A stretch of DNA of 64,000 nt from Ophiura sarsii. Lineage: Eukaryota > Echinodermata > Ophiuroidea > Amphilepidida > Ophiuridae. This document shows, piece by piece, positions 44,888 through 56,026 of this stretch. The DNA is taken from contig CM069441.1 of NCBI GenBank assembly GCA_035610835.1, positions 105,893,606-105,957,605 of the forward strand, read 5' to 3'. The notes under the pieces were generated by a model. That model was not told the origin of the DNA and searched no databases. It saw nothing but the letters and a program-made list of their open reading frames with translations. The position numbers and the translations under genes are program-made. Within the stretch, counting starts at the first letter, position 1; every line of letters starts with the position of its first letter.

Positions 44888-45603
44888 TGGGTAGTCTGAC
44901 AATTTTGACTTCCTTTCAAAAAAATCCTTCCCAATTGTTTGTCAATGGATTCACTGAAGTAAAACTAATACCAATATTGTCACTAGTCTTCAATCTCTCA
45001 CACATATTGACACCTGATCTCTTCATTCATCTTCAAAATAAGATATTTGGGAGGGAAATTTAGTTTAATTTTGACACCTTTTCTTTCATATTTTAAATGG
45101 AAACCAACCAGATTCTCTGTCTTTCTCATAGCACCCACATGACCTGGGCACACTGCACAGGGCTATCATTTCATCATGAATTAAGAGTTTTTGTCAAGCT
45201 ATTTTACTCAAATTAACTAAATATACATGTATCGATGCAAAAAACCTTAATCACTGAATTATTGTTACAAAGGTTTTCCTTTTAAATAATAATGTCTTAA
45301 GTAGGAATATCATCCCAAATTTATTTTAACAAACTTTTAAGAACTTTCCATTCATTTTATAACCCTAGGATACCAAAAACCTTACACAGTAGTTCAATAG
45401 ATTCCCAGCGTTTTCTCTCATTTTGCAGTTGCAAAGTGTCCTAATACTTTTGGTTGCTAGTGTTCAAAAGTTCACTTTTACTAGGATTTCAATATTTTAT
45501 ATTTATAAAAAATAAATTAAAAAACTTTTAAAAAATCGCATTCCACATTAGGTTTTGAAAACTGAAGAGCTTTGAGACAAAAGATTTTTTAAATATAGCC
45601 TCA

Positions 45604-46034
45604 CTGACTACCGGATTAAGTATTCTAAATGTTGCATAAGGAAAACTGATAAAATTACTATCATGTTAAGATTTAAGATTCGAGGCATCACTGCGGCTTG
45701 ACTTGTAACAACGACAATTTGACTGAATATCAGTATTCCAGTATGCTAAAGGCGGCGTGTCAATGTATTCGAGTTGACATTTACACTATTTGCAAGCTAC
45801 AAAGGTTAATATTGCCTACAATCTGATTTATACATGATAGTATAGCATTATTTTCAGAAATCATTCATTGTTTTCTATTTTCAGTATTTAAATCGGACGG
45901 TTATACCTTATCATACAATATGGAGAGAAAACGAAAAAAACATGTATTTATCTTTGGGGTAATTTTCCCTGTCCGTTGTCCAAAATCTCTCTCTGGCTTT
46001 GATTGCATCATGACAAAAGTGAAATAGGTATCCA
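45604..46034. other. Non-coding, no gene seen
   Basis: AT-rich unique-looking sequence with short frames only. Confidence 0.4.
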
Positions 46035-46317
46035 CAGGGGCGGACTGGCCACTGTAGCGTTGTGGCGATCGCCACATGGGCCGCTTTGGGCCGCTTGGTT
46101 CTGGGCCTCTCAGGGCCGGTTACTCACTTGTGTAAAGCATTTGTTTCGGGCTGTTTTGGACTCAAATTTCTCCTACCCCCCCCCCCCCCCCCCCCCCCCA
46201 CTTACGTGAAATTCACGAGGTGACTGACTAGGAAAAATTTGAAAAACACTGACATGGTCAAAAAGGGCCGCTTTAATAATTTTGCCATGGCCGCTTTCAG
46301 GACCCAGTCTGCCCCTG
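46035..46317. mobile_element. hAT-type MITE, 283 bp, perfect 8-bp TSD
   Basis: Ends caggggcggactggcc and cccagtctgcccctg, exact 8-bp duplication ggtatcca at 46027-46034 and 46318-46325. It contains GGGCCGCTTT repeats and a 24-C run (46176-46199). The CAGGGGCGGACTGG end is a widespread hAT type. Confidence 0.94.
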
Positions 46318-46879
46318 GGTATCCAGTAGCATTTACATGTACTATAAATGTGTAGCTACATTGTATGATTCAGAGCTATAATCATGACAAATGTCACGAG
46401 GCTGACATTTATATTAGCGATGTTATGAGTGAGGAGGTAGAACTTATTGAATGACCCTCGTAGTTGTGTCAGAGTATGTTTGGTCATGAAGTTGTTAGTC
46501 ATTGATGCATTATATGAGGAAGGGGCCATCTCCGGGGCACTCAGAGCAAATTTGATTTTGTGTTTTGTTAATTCAGCTATAATTTGTGACCAACTAAATT
46601 ACCTGTGTGTAAGCGGAATATTCAATATTATTAATTAATGGAATCTTATCATATTTAAATTGTCAAAACAGGTCAATATTATTGGTATTGAGTTATTTAA
46701 GTACCTAAACTTGTTGTCATTTGTTTATATTACATTTAACAACATTTCCAATTGCAATGTTTCGGCATGCAGGCGCATACACAGGAGTGAACATCTCCCT
46801 CCCCACCTTTTGAGAGTGGGGGCATCCCCCCCCCCCCCCCCCTTGGCAACCTTAAACGCTTATATTTTATAAAATAAGA

Positions 46880-47480
46880 ATTAATGAGGTCTGAAATGGT
46901 TTAGAAACTCCATCGGTGAGTATCGAAATTCAAAATGTTCTCATGCGCCGCACTACTCAGTACCCAAACACCATGGGACTAGAAAGAAACCATCTTTGAC
47001 ACCCAGCTATTAAAGCAAAATGGCAGAAAAAATGGTCATAAACAATCCTGGAATGTAAAGGAAAATACAAACTTTCTGAGCCTTGAAATGGCTTAGAAAT
47101 GTCATCGGCGAGCACCTAAATTCTAAATGTTCTCGGGGCCCTTCACCCGAGCTCCACGTCGCACATGGTTTACTATTAGTACCCAAGCACGATGGGACTA
47201 GAGGGGGAAACCACCTTTGACACTTGGCTATATTTAAGCAAAACGCCGGGCAAAAATGTCAGAAACAATCGTGGAATGCAAGGAAAATATAAGGTTTGTG
47301 AGCCTTGAAATGGCTTAGAATGCCCTCGGCGAGCACCTAAATTCAAAATGTCAGATCTTATTATAGAGGAAATTAATTATAATACAGTTTGTGAGCCTTG
47401 AAACGGCGAGAATCCAAACAACCACCTAAATGCTATTTCCAGCGTCATAGCTAAAAATAAATAAAAAATGCCTGACATGT
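46880..47480. repeat. Diverged ~190-220-bp tandem repeat, about 3.5 units
   Basis: gagccttgaaatggcttaga or variants occur at about 46888, 47079, 47301 and 47391, each followed by atcggcgagcacctaaattc or a variant. Two units also share acccaagcacgatgggacta. A 17-C run lies just upstream (46826-46842). Confidence 0.8.
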
Positions 47481-47666
47481 AAGGGAAAATATAAATACAC
47501 TTCAAAATTATTGTTCGCTCTAAAACCATGATTTTGAAGTAATTAGGAATCAGAATCAATCAATCAATCAATCTTGGAGATCCCACCTCTTCTTTCAGGT
47601 GCACCGCTGTATGCGTGTAAAGTTAGACATCAATATCCATCAAATAAACATTGTCGTTCATAAAAA

Positions 47667-47757
47667 CACTGGTTCACAGGATCACTGGTTCACAACATCA
47701 CTAGTTCACAATATTACTGGTTCACAACATCACTGGTTCACAATATCACTGTTTCAC
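47667..47757. repeat. 16-bp minisatellite, ~5.7 copies, in the retrotransposon 3' UTR
   Basis: Units cactggttcacaacat, with AGGAT, AATAT and similar variants at the end, repeat every 16 bp. Confidence 0.9.
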
Positions 47758-47957
47758 TGGTGTGCAGCAAGTTCACTGGTTCGTAAGTCATGCGCTGAAT
47801 ATTGGTTTCAATCATGACAAAAACATTAGCAGGCTGCATTTATGACAATAGGCAATAACAAAAAAAAACAAAAAATATATATAAATAGAGACATTGATAC
47901 CATAAGTTGTGCATGAGCAATTTACAGACATGACATTAATGTTTAGCAGTTAAAATA

Positions 47958-49550
47958 TTAAGGTTCCTCTGATGACATCTTCTTCAGGAGTGCACTTCGG
48001 TGCTGGTGTAACGAGAAACACCATCCTCTGGAGATAGATTCTATGCTTTTAATTGTCTTCGCACTCGGACGTAGGTACTCGATGATCTCTGGGTGAGATG
48101 AGTCAAGAATCAGCTGTAGGGTCAGCTTCCTGTTGAGTAGAATGCTTCTTACTTTGTCTTTTTGACAGTTGTTGTAGAGAAGATCTTGAAGCCTTTCAGC
48201 ATGGAATTTCCTTGGTTTATCTAGTTTTGCACAGTCTAAAATGAAGTGACATTTTGTCTCAGCTTCTGAGTTACATAGGAGGCAGGTATCATCAACATCA
48301 CATTTGTTGAACTTAGCCCTGTTGCTTTGGAGGACATATGTGTTGGTGAGTAGTCTTGCCTTGATGCTAGCCTTTTTCACTTCTCTTGGGTTGGTTGTTG
48401 AGGCCCACACTTGATGGGGCTGCCCAATATGTATGCTGGCTGTGTTAAGGTGTTTTAGAGATGATTTGTTTTTAGCATCATGGACAAGTTCGGCATTCCA
48501 GTATTTTTTGATTGCATTACTGGTTATTGATTTCCATTCAGGCTTTGCAGGCGGATTATTGATTACGTCAAAGATGGAGGGAAGGTTGTACTTAATTATT
48601 ATTTGTCTTACTTTCATGAACCATGATTTGCTCCTGAAGGATTTGACTGCTAGCTGTCTCAGTGCAAGCTTCCTTTCCGTGCTATTGGCATCTCGAGAAA
48701 TGCTACCAAAAAGTGATAGCATAGCTGCGTCAATCAGTGCTTCAACTGGTTTAGCCCCAAGAAGACCATACACTGCTGCGTTGGCAGGAGTAGGGGATGA
48801 TGGTAAGCATTGTAGCTGTCTTAGGATTTTCCTTTGGAAAACTTCCATCTTTTCAACATCAGACTGCTTGAATGATGTGGCTTCGATGCCATATAACATT
48901 CTTGGTAGCACATAGGTGGACCAGATATGGAAGGCTATATGTGGTGGAATGCCATTTCTTCCATGCATACCTGCACCCATTAGTGCGTATAACGTCCTTC
49001 TTGCACATTGTATTCTATCTTCAACATCAAGGGAATTGTTGGATCTTCTTGAAATGCCAAGATGGACTGCTTCTTCACAGTATGGCATTTCCTCCTTATC
49101 GATCATTAACTCAGTGTGGACTGCAGAGTGATATGGGATAGTGGCACTCTTAGATGCGTTGATTTTGTACTTGTGACTCTTCGAGTAACCTTCTACAATA
49201 TCGAGCGCAAGTTGCGTGTCAACTTGGGAATTTGAGAGAATAGCCATATCGTCAGCGCAGGTTGGTGCCGGAATATTCACAGTACCGATGCGGTGATTTG
49301 TATGATAGTCACTTAACTGGTTCAGCAGACGGTTGGTATATACCTTGTATATGGGTGCTGACGTGACTCCACCTTGTCTTACACCCTGGTTCACTTTGAA
49401 GTTTTCGGAGAGAAAGCCATTCCATTTGATGGAGGTTTTTGGGTTACGATAAAGCTCTCTGAAGATCAGCCATAGGTCGCCGCTTATACCATTCTTGTAT
49501 AGTTCTTCAAAAAGGATGTCATGATCTACTACATCAAACGCTTTGCTCAC
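47958..49550 (-). CDS. Reverse transcriptase C-terminal part of the non-LTR retrotransposon (5'-truncated)
   Basis: About 530 codons are open to the stop at 47958, with no start codon: the frame begins at the truncation point with GTG. It opens in RT motif A (SKAFDVVDHDILF), followed by GVRQGG at residues 56-61 and CADD at 98-101, the catalytic [FY]xDD box with Cys in the first place. A long thumb/linker region follows, then a CX2CX8HX4C knuckle at 423-440 (CLLC..H..C), as in many non-LTR proteins. The first catalytic Asp of motif A would be the codon just before the frame; a GAT is there, but it belongs to the target duplication. It cannot make a working polymerase. The clade is not resolved (jockey/CR1/I-type candidates). 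Confidence 0.9.
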   Translation of the reverse strand: MSKAFDVVDHDILFEELYKNGISGDLWLIFRELYRNPKTSIKWNGFLSENFKVNQGVRQGGVTSAPIYKVYTNRLLNQLSDYHTNHRIGTVNIPAPTCADDMAILSNSQVDTQLALDIVEGYSKSHKYKINASKSATIPYHSAVHTELMIDKEEMPYCEEAVHLGISRRSNNSLDVEDRIQCARRTLYALMGAGMHGRNGIPPHIAFHIWSTYVLPRMLYGIEATSFKQSDVEKMEVFQRKILRQLQCLPSSPTPANAAVYGLLGAKPVEALIDAAMLSLFGSISRDANSTERKLALRQLAVKSFRSKSWFMKVRQIIIKYNLPSIFDVINNPPAKPEWKSITSNAIKKYWNAELVHDAKNKSSLKHLNTASIHIGQPHQVWASTTNPREVKKASIKARLLTNTYVLQSNRAKFNKCDVDDTCLLCNSEAETKCHFILDCAKLDKPRKFHAERLQDLLYNNCQKDKVRSILLNRKLTLQLILDSSHPEIIEYLRPSAKTIKSIESISRGWCFSLHQHRSALLKKMSSEEP

Positions 49551-49556
49551 ATCAGA

Positions 49557-49652
49557 TCGTTCTGTAACTCAGAATATTTTATGATTTATGATCAGAAATG
49601 TAAATCTGCAAGAAAATCTACTTTCTAAAAAAATCATGAACAGACATGCCTT
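49557..49652. mobile_element. Half of a snap-back MITE (family 2) left by the retrotransposon insertion
   Basis: tcgttctgtaactcagaata, then aaatctgcaagaaaatctac, matches the right arm of 42655-43025; the terminal gagggcgc segment is deleted. The other side of the insertion (47507-47548) continues the same element (aaaaccatgattttgaagta). Confidence 0.8.
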
Positions 49653-49667
49653 TATAGGCTTTAATAT

Positions 49668-49860
49668 TAAACCATTCGCATGCTTTAGTGTATTATAAAC
49701 TCTTGCCTTACCACATGGTCGCCAAAACTAATATTTAATATTTAACCATTCGCATGCTTTAATAGTGTATTATAAACTCTTGCCTAATGCCTCACCACGC
49801 GGGTTGCCAAAACTAATATTAAATATCAACCCATTCGCATGCTCTAGTGTATTGAATTAA
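49668..49860. repeat. ~75-80-bp direct repeat, 2.4 copies
   Basis: accattcgcatgctttagtg, continuing tattataaactcttgcct and ccaaaactaatatt, occurs at 49672, 49744 and (partial) 49829. Confidence 0.8.
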
Positions 49861-50426
49861 ATCCAACTGAACACCTCAAATCAAAAGTGTTTAAGTTTTT
49901 ACTCATTTTATTTTCCATACTATTATTAATATTAGTACTCTTTCATCTTTATTTATTCATTGAAGGTTCTCAGTTTTTTATTGTGGATTAAATACTCTTT
50001 TAAATTATTGATAAATAGTGTATACCAGGCCCAGTCGCCATTGTGATGTACATAGCATGTCATTGGTTAATAAATCACCCAAAAAGAGTATTTGCCCAGT
50101 TTGAGGTCAATCATTCCATGGCAAAGGCACTAAAACAATTCTTGACAGTGATTGGATAACCCAATGCAATTAATAATAATGAACCATATTTGGTAAATGT
50201 TCACAATGTTTCTTCATTCATAAAAACAAGGGAATTCCCCATTGACGTCTCATGGGGTCACATGGTCCATGGGGGGCAGGGGGTTCTTCCAAAAACTAAA
50301 AATACTGCAAGTCACGACTTGCGAATCCCCTGGCTAGGAGATCAACTAAATGAGGTCAAAGATCACATAGGGGTCATGTTCCCACCCCCCTAATTTATTT
50401 TCGACATGTTCACTCGGTGTTCATGT

Positions 50427-50525
50427 TTCTTTTCTCCAAGTTTGAAGTCAATCGGGCAACTTTTACGATTTGACCCCTGGATGACCTTTGACCTCAGATG
50501 ACCTATGCAAATTAGACCCCAAAAA
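50427..50525. repeat. ~100-bp direct repeat, copy 1 (second at 51789-51890)
   Basis: ttcttttctccaagtttgaa, then gatgacctttgacctcagat, occurs on both sides of the foldback element at 50561-51782 in direct orientation. This suggests local duplication or insertion between tandem copies. Confidence 0.8.
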
Positions 50526-50560
50526 TGTTCACCTAGCGTTCATGTTTCTTTGGTGTCAGG

Positions 50561-51782
50561 ACAACTCGGCCTTCGAGACAACTCGGTAAAGACAACTCGG
50601 CCTTCGAGACAACTCGGCCTTCGAGACAACTCGGCTTCCGAGATTCTGCGTCCCACACAACTCGGCCAATATAACAACTCTGCCACTAGACAACGAAACA
50701 TCTTGCATACATTAATTTTTGTTAATTGTTAACTTATTAATAATTGTACTCGCAATATTATTAATAAAAATAATATTAATAGAACATAGACTAGGGACAG
50801 GGATTTTGCGCTTTTTTAAAGCACTAAAAGTGCTGCTTGATTTTGGAAAAAGTGCTTTTTGGAGCAAAAGGTGCTTTTTTAGGTAAAAGGTGCTTTTTTT
50901 TAGAAAAGGTGCTTTTATTCACCAAAATTATGCCATGCGTTAAAAATAAATCCAAAAGCGAATATATTCCATGTTTCCATGTTGACGTATTTCTTTTTTC
51001 GTTGTCAAAACCATAATTTTTCATTCAAAACTACATTAAAACTAAACTAAGTGTAGAATAAACACTTCCACAGTTATGTAACTTGTTGATTTTTAGGTAG
51101 ATGGACATTATTTGTTAAATATTTAGACAATTTTGAAGAAAAAAATGTTGTATGATGAAAAAGTGTTTTTTTGAGCAAAAGGTGCTTTTTTGGGTGCTTT
51201 TGCGCTTTTGAGCATTTTCCCTGTCCTTAACATAGACCTATGTAGGAAAATGTATTGTTCCCGCATTAGTGGTGGGTGTGAGATTGTGAATCATAGCCCA
51301 TTAGATAATTAGCCCATATCGGCCACAGTATTTGCATGGCAATTTTAAATGCCACCAAACAAAAACGAAACCCACACAATTTTTATATTTTAAATCAATC
51401 TTTTAATGAAAATAAAGTCTAGTTTACTGTTTAAGAGTGAATGTGGCAACATCACAGTGGCAAGATTTCATAAAAAGAATTCATACAAATCATGTAATAA
51501 TGTCATTAATGTTGAAATTCATTTCAATCAGTGATGAGGAACTGCCCAAAAAAATTCAATATATTCTGAAGTTTGACATGTTAACTTAAAATTAGTTTAT
51601 AAAAGCATAGATTGTCTATGGCCGAGTTGTGTGGGAGGCAGAATCTCTGAGGCCGAGTTGTCTTGTAGGCCGAGTTGTCTTGTGGCCAAGTTGTCCTGTA
51701 GGCCGAGTTATCTTTTGGCCGAGTTGTCTCAAAGGCCGAGTTGTCTCAAAGGCCGAGTTGTCTCAAAGGCCGAGTTGTCCGA
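50561..51782. mobile_element. Foldback element with tandem 17-bp repeats in its inverted arms (TU/FB-like)
   Basis: The left arm repeats gacaactcggccttcga about four to five times (50562-50665). The right arm (51617-51782) repeats the inverse ggccgagttgtctcaaa about seven times. Both arms end inward with the shared attctgcgtcccacacaact or its complement. Inverted arms built of short tandem repeats are the hallmark of Drosophila FB and sea-urchin TU elements. It contains the hAT insertion at 50791-51228. Confidence 0.8.
50791..51228. mobile_element. hAT-type MITE, 438 bp, perfect 8-bp TSD
   Basis: Ends ctagggacagggattttgc and gcattttccctgtcctt, duplication aacataga at 50783-50790 and 51229-51236. 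Subterminal repeats aaaaggtgcttttttt, three on the left and two on the right. Confidence 0.88.
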
Positions 51783-52242
51783 CATTCGTTTCTTTTCTCC
51801 AAGTTTGAATTGAAGTCAATCGGGCAACTTTTACGATTTGACCTCTGGATGACCTTTGACCTCAGATGACCTATGTAAATTAGACCCAAAAAAAAGCAGC
51901 TACATTTTTTGAAATTTTGACCATGTCAATCCGTCCTTCCGTTCAAAAGATACAGCATTTAGGGGAAAAAAGGCTAACCAAAGGCACACACGGACACACA
52001 ACCCTACAGGCTACACCTTTACACACATACATAATGTCATAGGCTACGCACATACATTAACATGATGACAAAACCAGGTAGATAAAAATAGTGAATTTAT
52101 ACGCATTTTGTTTCTATAGATGGGGTGACAGGTGACGTCACACCGAGCAAAACGTGGCTAGTTGCCATTGTTCTTTGCCCGGCAGTTTGCGCACGCATTC
52201 TGTTTTGTTTAGGACCCGTGCTTTTAAAACTCGCGCCAAAGC

Positions 52243-52680
52243 TAGGGATGTTCATATCATTGACTACAGAGGGCGACATTTTTTTGAAAATTTGTTGCCA
52301 AAATATGTACTTTTGTAGAAAACACCATGTTTACCTCATTTAAATCCAGCGAAAAAGGAAGACACAAGCTGGGATGTATTCACTGATCAATGTCTTACTA
52401 ACCACACACAAGCAACTGTTGAACTGGACATCATGATTTTAAAGCCCTAACATAACAAGCTAAAATAGTTTAAAATTTGCATGACTTGACCAGAGAGTTT
52501 TAGCAATATAACTTATTTATAAGGCAAACTACTTTTGGTTAGGGGGGCCTATAACTTTGTGATTATTCACCCTGCTGACATGGTTGAACCACCAGTTTTT
52601 ATTGTAAAGTACTTCTTTTCCACGTATTCCATTTTCAAAGAGATATTTTCTTTTTCAAAATGTTATGAACATGCCTACCA
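52243..52680. repeat. Dispersed repeat, family 4, copy 2
   Basis: Same sequence as 34965-35375 (agggatgttcatatcattga, then aatccagcgaaaaaggaaga), same orientation, moderately diverged. Confidence 0.8.
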
Positions 52681-54514
52681 AACAGGTCCAATGGCAAAGC
52701 ATTAATAATAGGCCTATTTAAGCAAGGGCAATACGCCTACCGTGCTACGGCATCATAGCGGACAGTGTTGTGGTCATGCTGTTCCCTCAAGCGTGTATCG
52801 ACAGTCCAGTCCCTTCGACCGTTGCGTTTGTTGATAAACATTGGATGTAAACAACGGTCACCTCATCTATTGGATTGGTGGGCAAATTTGGCCACGAAAT
52901 TGGTGGGCAAATTTGTCCACCGACACACACGCTAGGCACACACTACACATCACAGGCAGGAGGTCAGGACTGAGGCTGAGCTAGGCTTGAGTCTGGTCCC
53001 TTCACTAAGAACCCAAGCGTACCGACCGTGTAAACAAACAAACAAACAATATTCCGACCTTACCCTTTAAAATCAAACTGTTCATTGAAGTTCAAACCTG
53101 CAACGAACATTTTAAGCAACAACATCAATCAATTTTCATTTCTGATCCATAACTGGAGTTGTTATTTTTAGAACTACAACAAACACACCTTTTCGTTTTA
53201 ATTAAAAAATAGAAATTTGAGGGTTAAAAATATATCTTTAACGCCAAATTTACCTGTTAATCTACATCATCTGAATGATTATTCGTTTAAATCTCTACAT
53301 TTGTTCAATTTTTTTAAAAATGTGGGTGTTTTTTTCAAAATTTGAAAGGTCAAAGGTCACTTTTACATTGTCTTATTTCCGCCAAAAAAAAATCTGAAAC
53401 TGTTTTCAAGAATATTATTAACATTAGACTCCGTATTTTTTTGGTATCACAGTCACGACCTATTTCAAAACCTAATCAGTTTTGATCTAGAGATAATTGT
53501 CTATTTCAAGGAATTGGGTATGTATCAAAAACACCTTTGACATTATATAAATTCACGTATTTGACCGTTGTTGGCCGTTGTATGAGGTTTGTTTGCTTGC
53601 ATCTTGTGCATCGCCATCGGCTGTCGAATTTGGAAGCCAGTTTACGATACATGTTCGCATTTACATGTTCGCATTGGTATTTAGCTCGTTAACAAGTCTG
53701 AGCCACCTCGGACTAATTGGTATTATGACTATTTGCCCGGGCACCCTGCAGCACTGGCAGTCGCATACCCCCTGCTGCAAGAGCCAAAAATCTATTTGCA
53801 CGGGCTATTGCAGCAAGCAGTTGTCTGAGGTTGACAAATCAGGTTGAGGGAGGGCGCAAAAACTTTAAAAAAACTGAATTATCAGCTCGTCATGCAGCGG
53901 GGGACGGATGGCTACGTACAGTACAGCTCGCATTAGTCTAGAATAAGAATGGACACTGCAATATCATTGCAATGAAATAAATGGTTACTTGATTAGTCAT
54001 GTTATTGTTATTACAGTCATTGCACTGACATTCACCTGTATTCACCTGTGTTGTCAGGCTCCAAAATAAGACTAAAAAGTCTTTTAATGCCCACCCTTAG
54101 ACATACAAAAATACCACTGCATAGCCATAAGTATTAAATTTGTCCATTCTATTTCGAGCTGTACTGTACGGCTTTGTCAGATGCCATACTGATTGTTGGG
54201 GTGTTTGTTTGTTTATTTGTTGGGGTGTTTGTTTAAATGCCAGTCATGCCAGTATTGGTTTTACTTTACTACGTCGACTACGTGGAAAATAGAAGGCAAA
54301 ATAGGTTTGAAGATAATAAAAAAAGTAGGTGCACTTAATACACTACATACATGTATATATGCATCTGCACCCCGGGATCCGCACACATACATAAATATAT
54401 CTATATAGTATAAGTATACACATGTATAGCTTTTCTAGGGTATAGGCTACAGCCGATATATAGGCCCACTTGTACTGTACATCATTAGTCCAGCACTTAT
54501 CAAACTGCTTTATG
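52681..54514. other. Non-coding, no supported gene
   Basis: The plus-strand frame at 53578-53847 lacks recognisable motifs and splice borders. Two copies of attggtgggcaaatttg lie at about 52873 and 52901. Confidence 0.4.
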
Positions 54515-55563
54515 GCCGTGTGTTTTGAACTCGCCACCTTTACCGTTGCATGTCCAGATTTTTACATTTTACACCATCTGAGATTCGAATTAGCATATCG
54601 CAATAACTATTTGTTCTACCCCATAAAAAGTATATATTTTCTGAACGGTAATCTCACAAGGAATCCAAATATGCTATTGGAATTTAGATAAGACCTGATG
54701 GTAACATGTTGTGATTAAGAATGTTAAAAAATTATCGATTTTTTTCATATTCTGATTTAAGCTCAATAATAATTTTATACCTATCCCAATCATAATTTTA
54801 CTCTGCATATTTAAGTTCCTCATGCAATTACCCATCAGAACATAATAGTTGTTAATGGTAAACATGTTGAAATATACTATATCGAGAAGTAAATGAGCAC
54901 AAACGTTTAAATTTCATATTTATTAGAGTTTACAAGTATATTTTTTTTGGTATGCACCCTATCCTGATTTAAACGGCATTTTTGAATTCCCCTATTTGAG
55001 AGCTTTCCAAATATGTATAATTTTGCTATCATCGGTTAAATATTTCTTTTGTTATACATGTACATGTAGTCATGTATGTAAAACCGATGAATTAGGGCAA
55101 GTTCACTGTGTAGCGAATAGGGAAAAGCCAAGGACAATGCAATCGATTCATGATTACAATTGTTGCACAATAGTTGTCACATTTGTTGAAACAGAATCTT
55201 ATAGAATATAAAATAATCTATAAAATGAGAGCAAAATCATGTTTGTACCATACAGGGATGAGGAGGCTCTATAGTAAATTGAACGTAGAATTGGGAACAT
55301 TTTCTATATTCCCCATAGAGATTGCACACAGCGCCGCCACCACCCCTGACTTTCACAACATAATCAATCATATCTCAGCCAAACATTTATAGAAATACCT
55401 GATTTATTAATACAATGTAGCTAGATAAATAGGCTTTCACGTGACACCTCAACCATAGCTCTACCACATTTAGTTGTTGAGTTAATAGAGAGAGATGGAT
55501 GATTCGTCACCAAAAATGCAACGCCACCACCCTTTTTGGGTGGTGAGTTCAAAACACATGGCC
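54515..55563. mobile_element. GGCC(A/G)TGTG-ended element, 1049 bp, TTAT flanks
   Basis: Ends ggccgtgtgttttgaactcg and the inverse gagttcaaaacacatggcc, TTAT at 54511-54514 and 55564-55567. Same family as 16763-19009. No transposase. Confidence 0.75.
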
Positions 55564-55952
55564 TTATACATTTCACGGACATAAATTATGCTAATGAGCT
55601 CATTCGTGAAGGGCGACGCTCATTAAATGACGTCACTCACATCATCGATATTTTCGTAACGCCAAAATTGTAGGGTTGAAATTCTAGGTCAAGTAAAATG
55701 ATGTGCTTATTTTATTTGTTGTCTGTGAGCTTTTGTGAATTTTTTCCCGTATTGGAGTATTTTTTTATTGAAAATAGACAGTTCAAATTAAACGTTGGTT
55801 CCAAGTTCAACAGACAGCACATGTATTTAAGGTGACAGCAACTACAACATGCAGGCAACATTTGAGAAAAAACCGATGCCCGGCTTTGCAAGGGAGTGTA
55901 CGGGGAAGTGTACGGGTGAACATGACAAACCAAAACAGCCTAGTAAATAACC

Positions 55953-55969
55953 GCCTCCGTGGCGCAATT

Positions 55970-56009
<40 letters not shown>

Positions 56010-56026
56010 GAGGCCAGCCGGGGGCG
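55953..56026 (+). tRNA. tRNA-Asn (GTT)
   Basis: The 74-nt sequence starts gcctccgtggcgcaattggt. Its anticodon arm is ttcggctgttaaccgaa with anticodon GTT, and its B box is ggttcgaggcc. Acceptor strands GCCTCCG/CGGGGGC pair with one G-T. The T stem has one mismatch (GGTGG/CCAGC), and the loop reads TTCGAGG, so it departs slightly from the animal consensus. A run ttctttttgc follows within 12 nt as a Pol III terminator. Probably functional. The minus-strand frame over it, with the phrase EPPTFRLTAERANQLRHGG, is the well-known false protein from this tRNA. Confidence 0.93.

Larger units (their letters stand above)
43600..45462. mobile_element. Tc1/mariner-type element, second copy, interrupted
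   Basis: Same ends as 2563-3412 (cactagcaaccaaaagtatt and inverse), opposite orientation. Without the 43876-44887 insertion it is about 850 bp, like copy 1. TA on the left, TT (mutated) on the right; the empty site ttaaatacaaaagttc is present in 40673-40973. Confidence 0.88.
42190..45600. mobile_element. 3-bp-TSD MITE, family 1, host of three levels of insertions
   Basis: Ends ggctatattaaaaaaatact and the inverse atctttaaa-type sequence ending aatatagcc. TSD TCA at 42187-42189 and 45601-45603. Compared with the 301-bp copy at 40673, it is split by a TTAA foldback at 42241-43398 and a Tc1-type element at 43600-45462. Both break points match uninterrupted sequence in the short copy. Confidence 0.85.
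47555..49550 (-). mobile_element. 5'-truncated non-LTR retrotransposon with 6-bp TSD
   Basis: Minus-strand element flanked by atcaga at 47549-47554 and 49551-49556. Its 3' end carries a GATT tetranucleotide tail (plus strand atcaatcaatc). The 3' UTR includes the 16-bp repeat at 47667-47757. The target was a snap-back MITE (family 2), whose halves remain at about 47507-47548 and 49557-49652. The 5' end is lost within the reverse transcriptase. Confidence 0.9.

Noticed and set aside
53578..53847. Plus-strand Cys-containing 89-codon frame
   Set aside because: Codon content and lack of splice borders or signal make chance likely.
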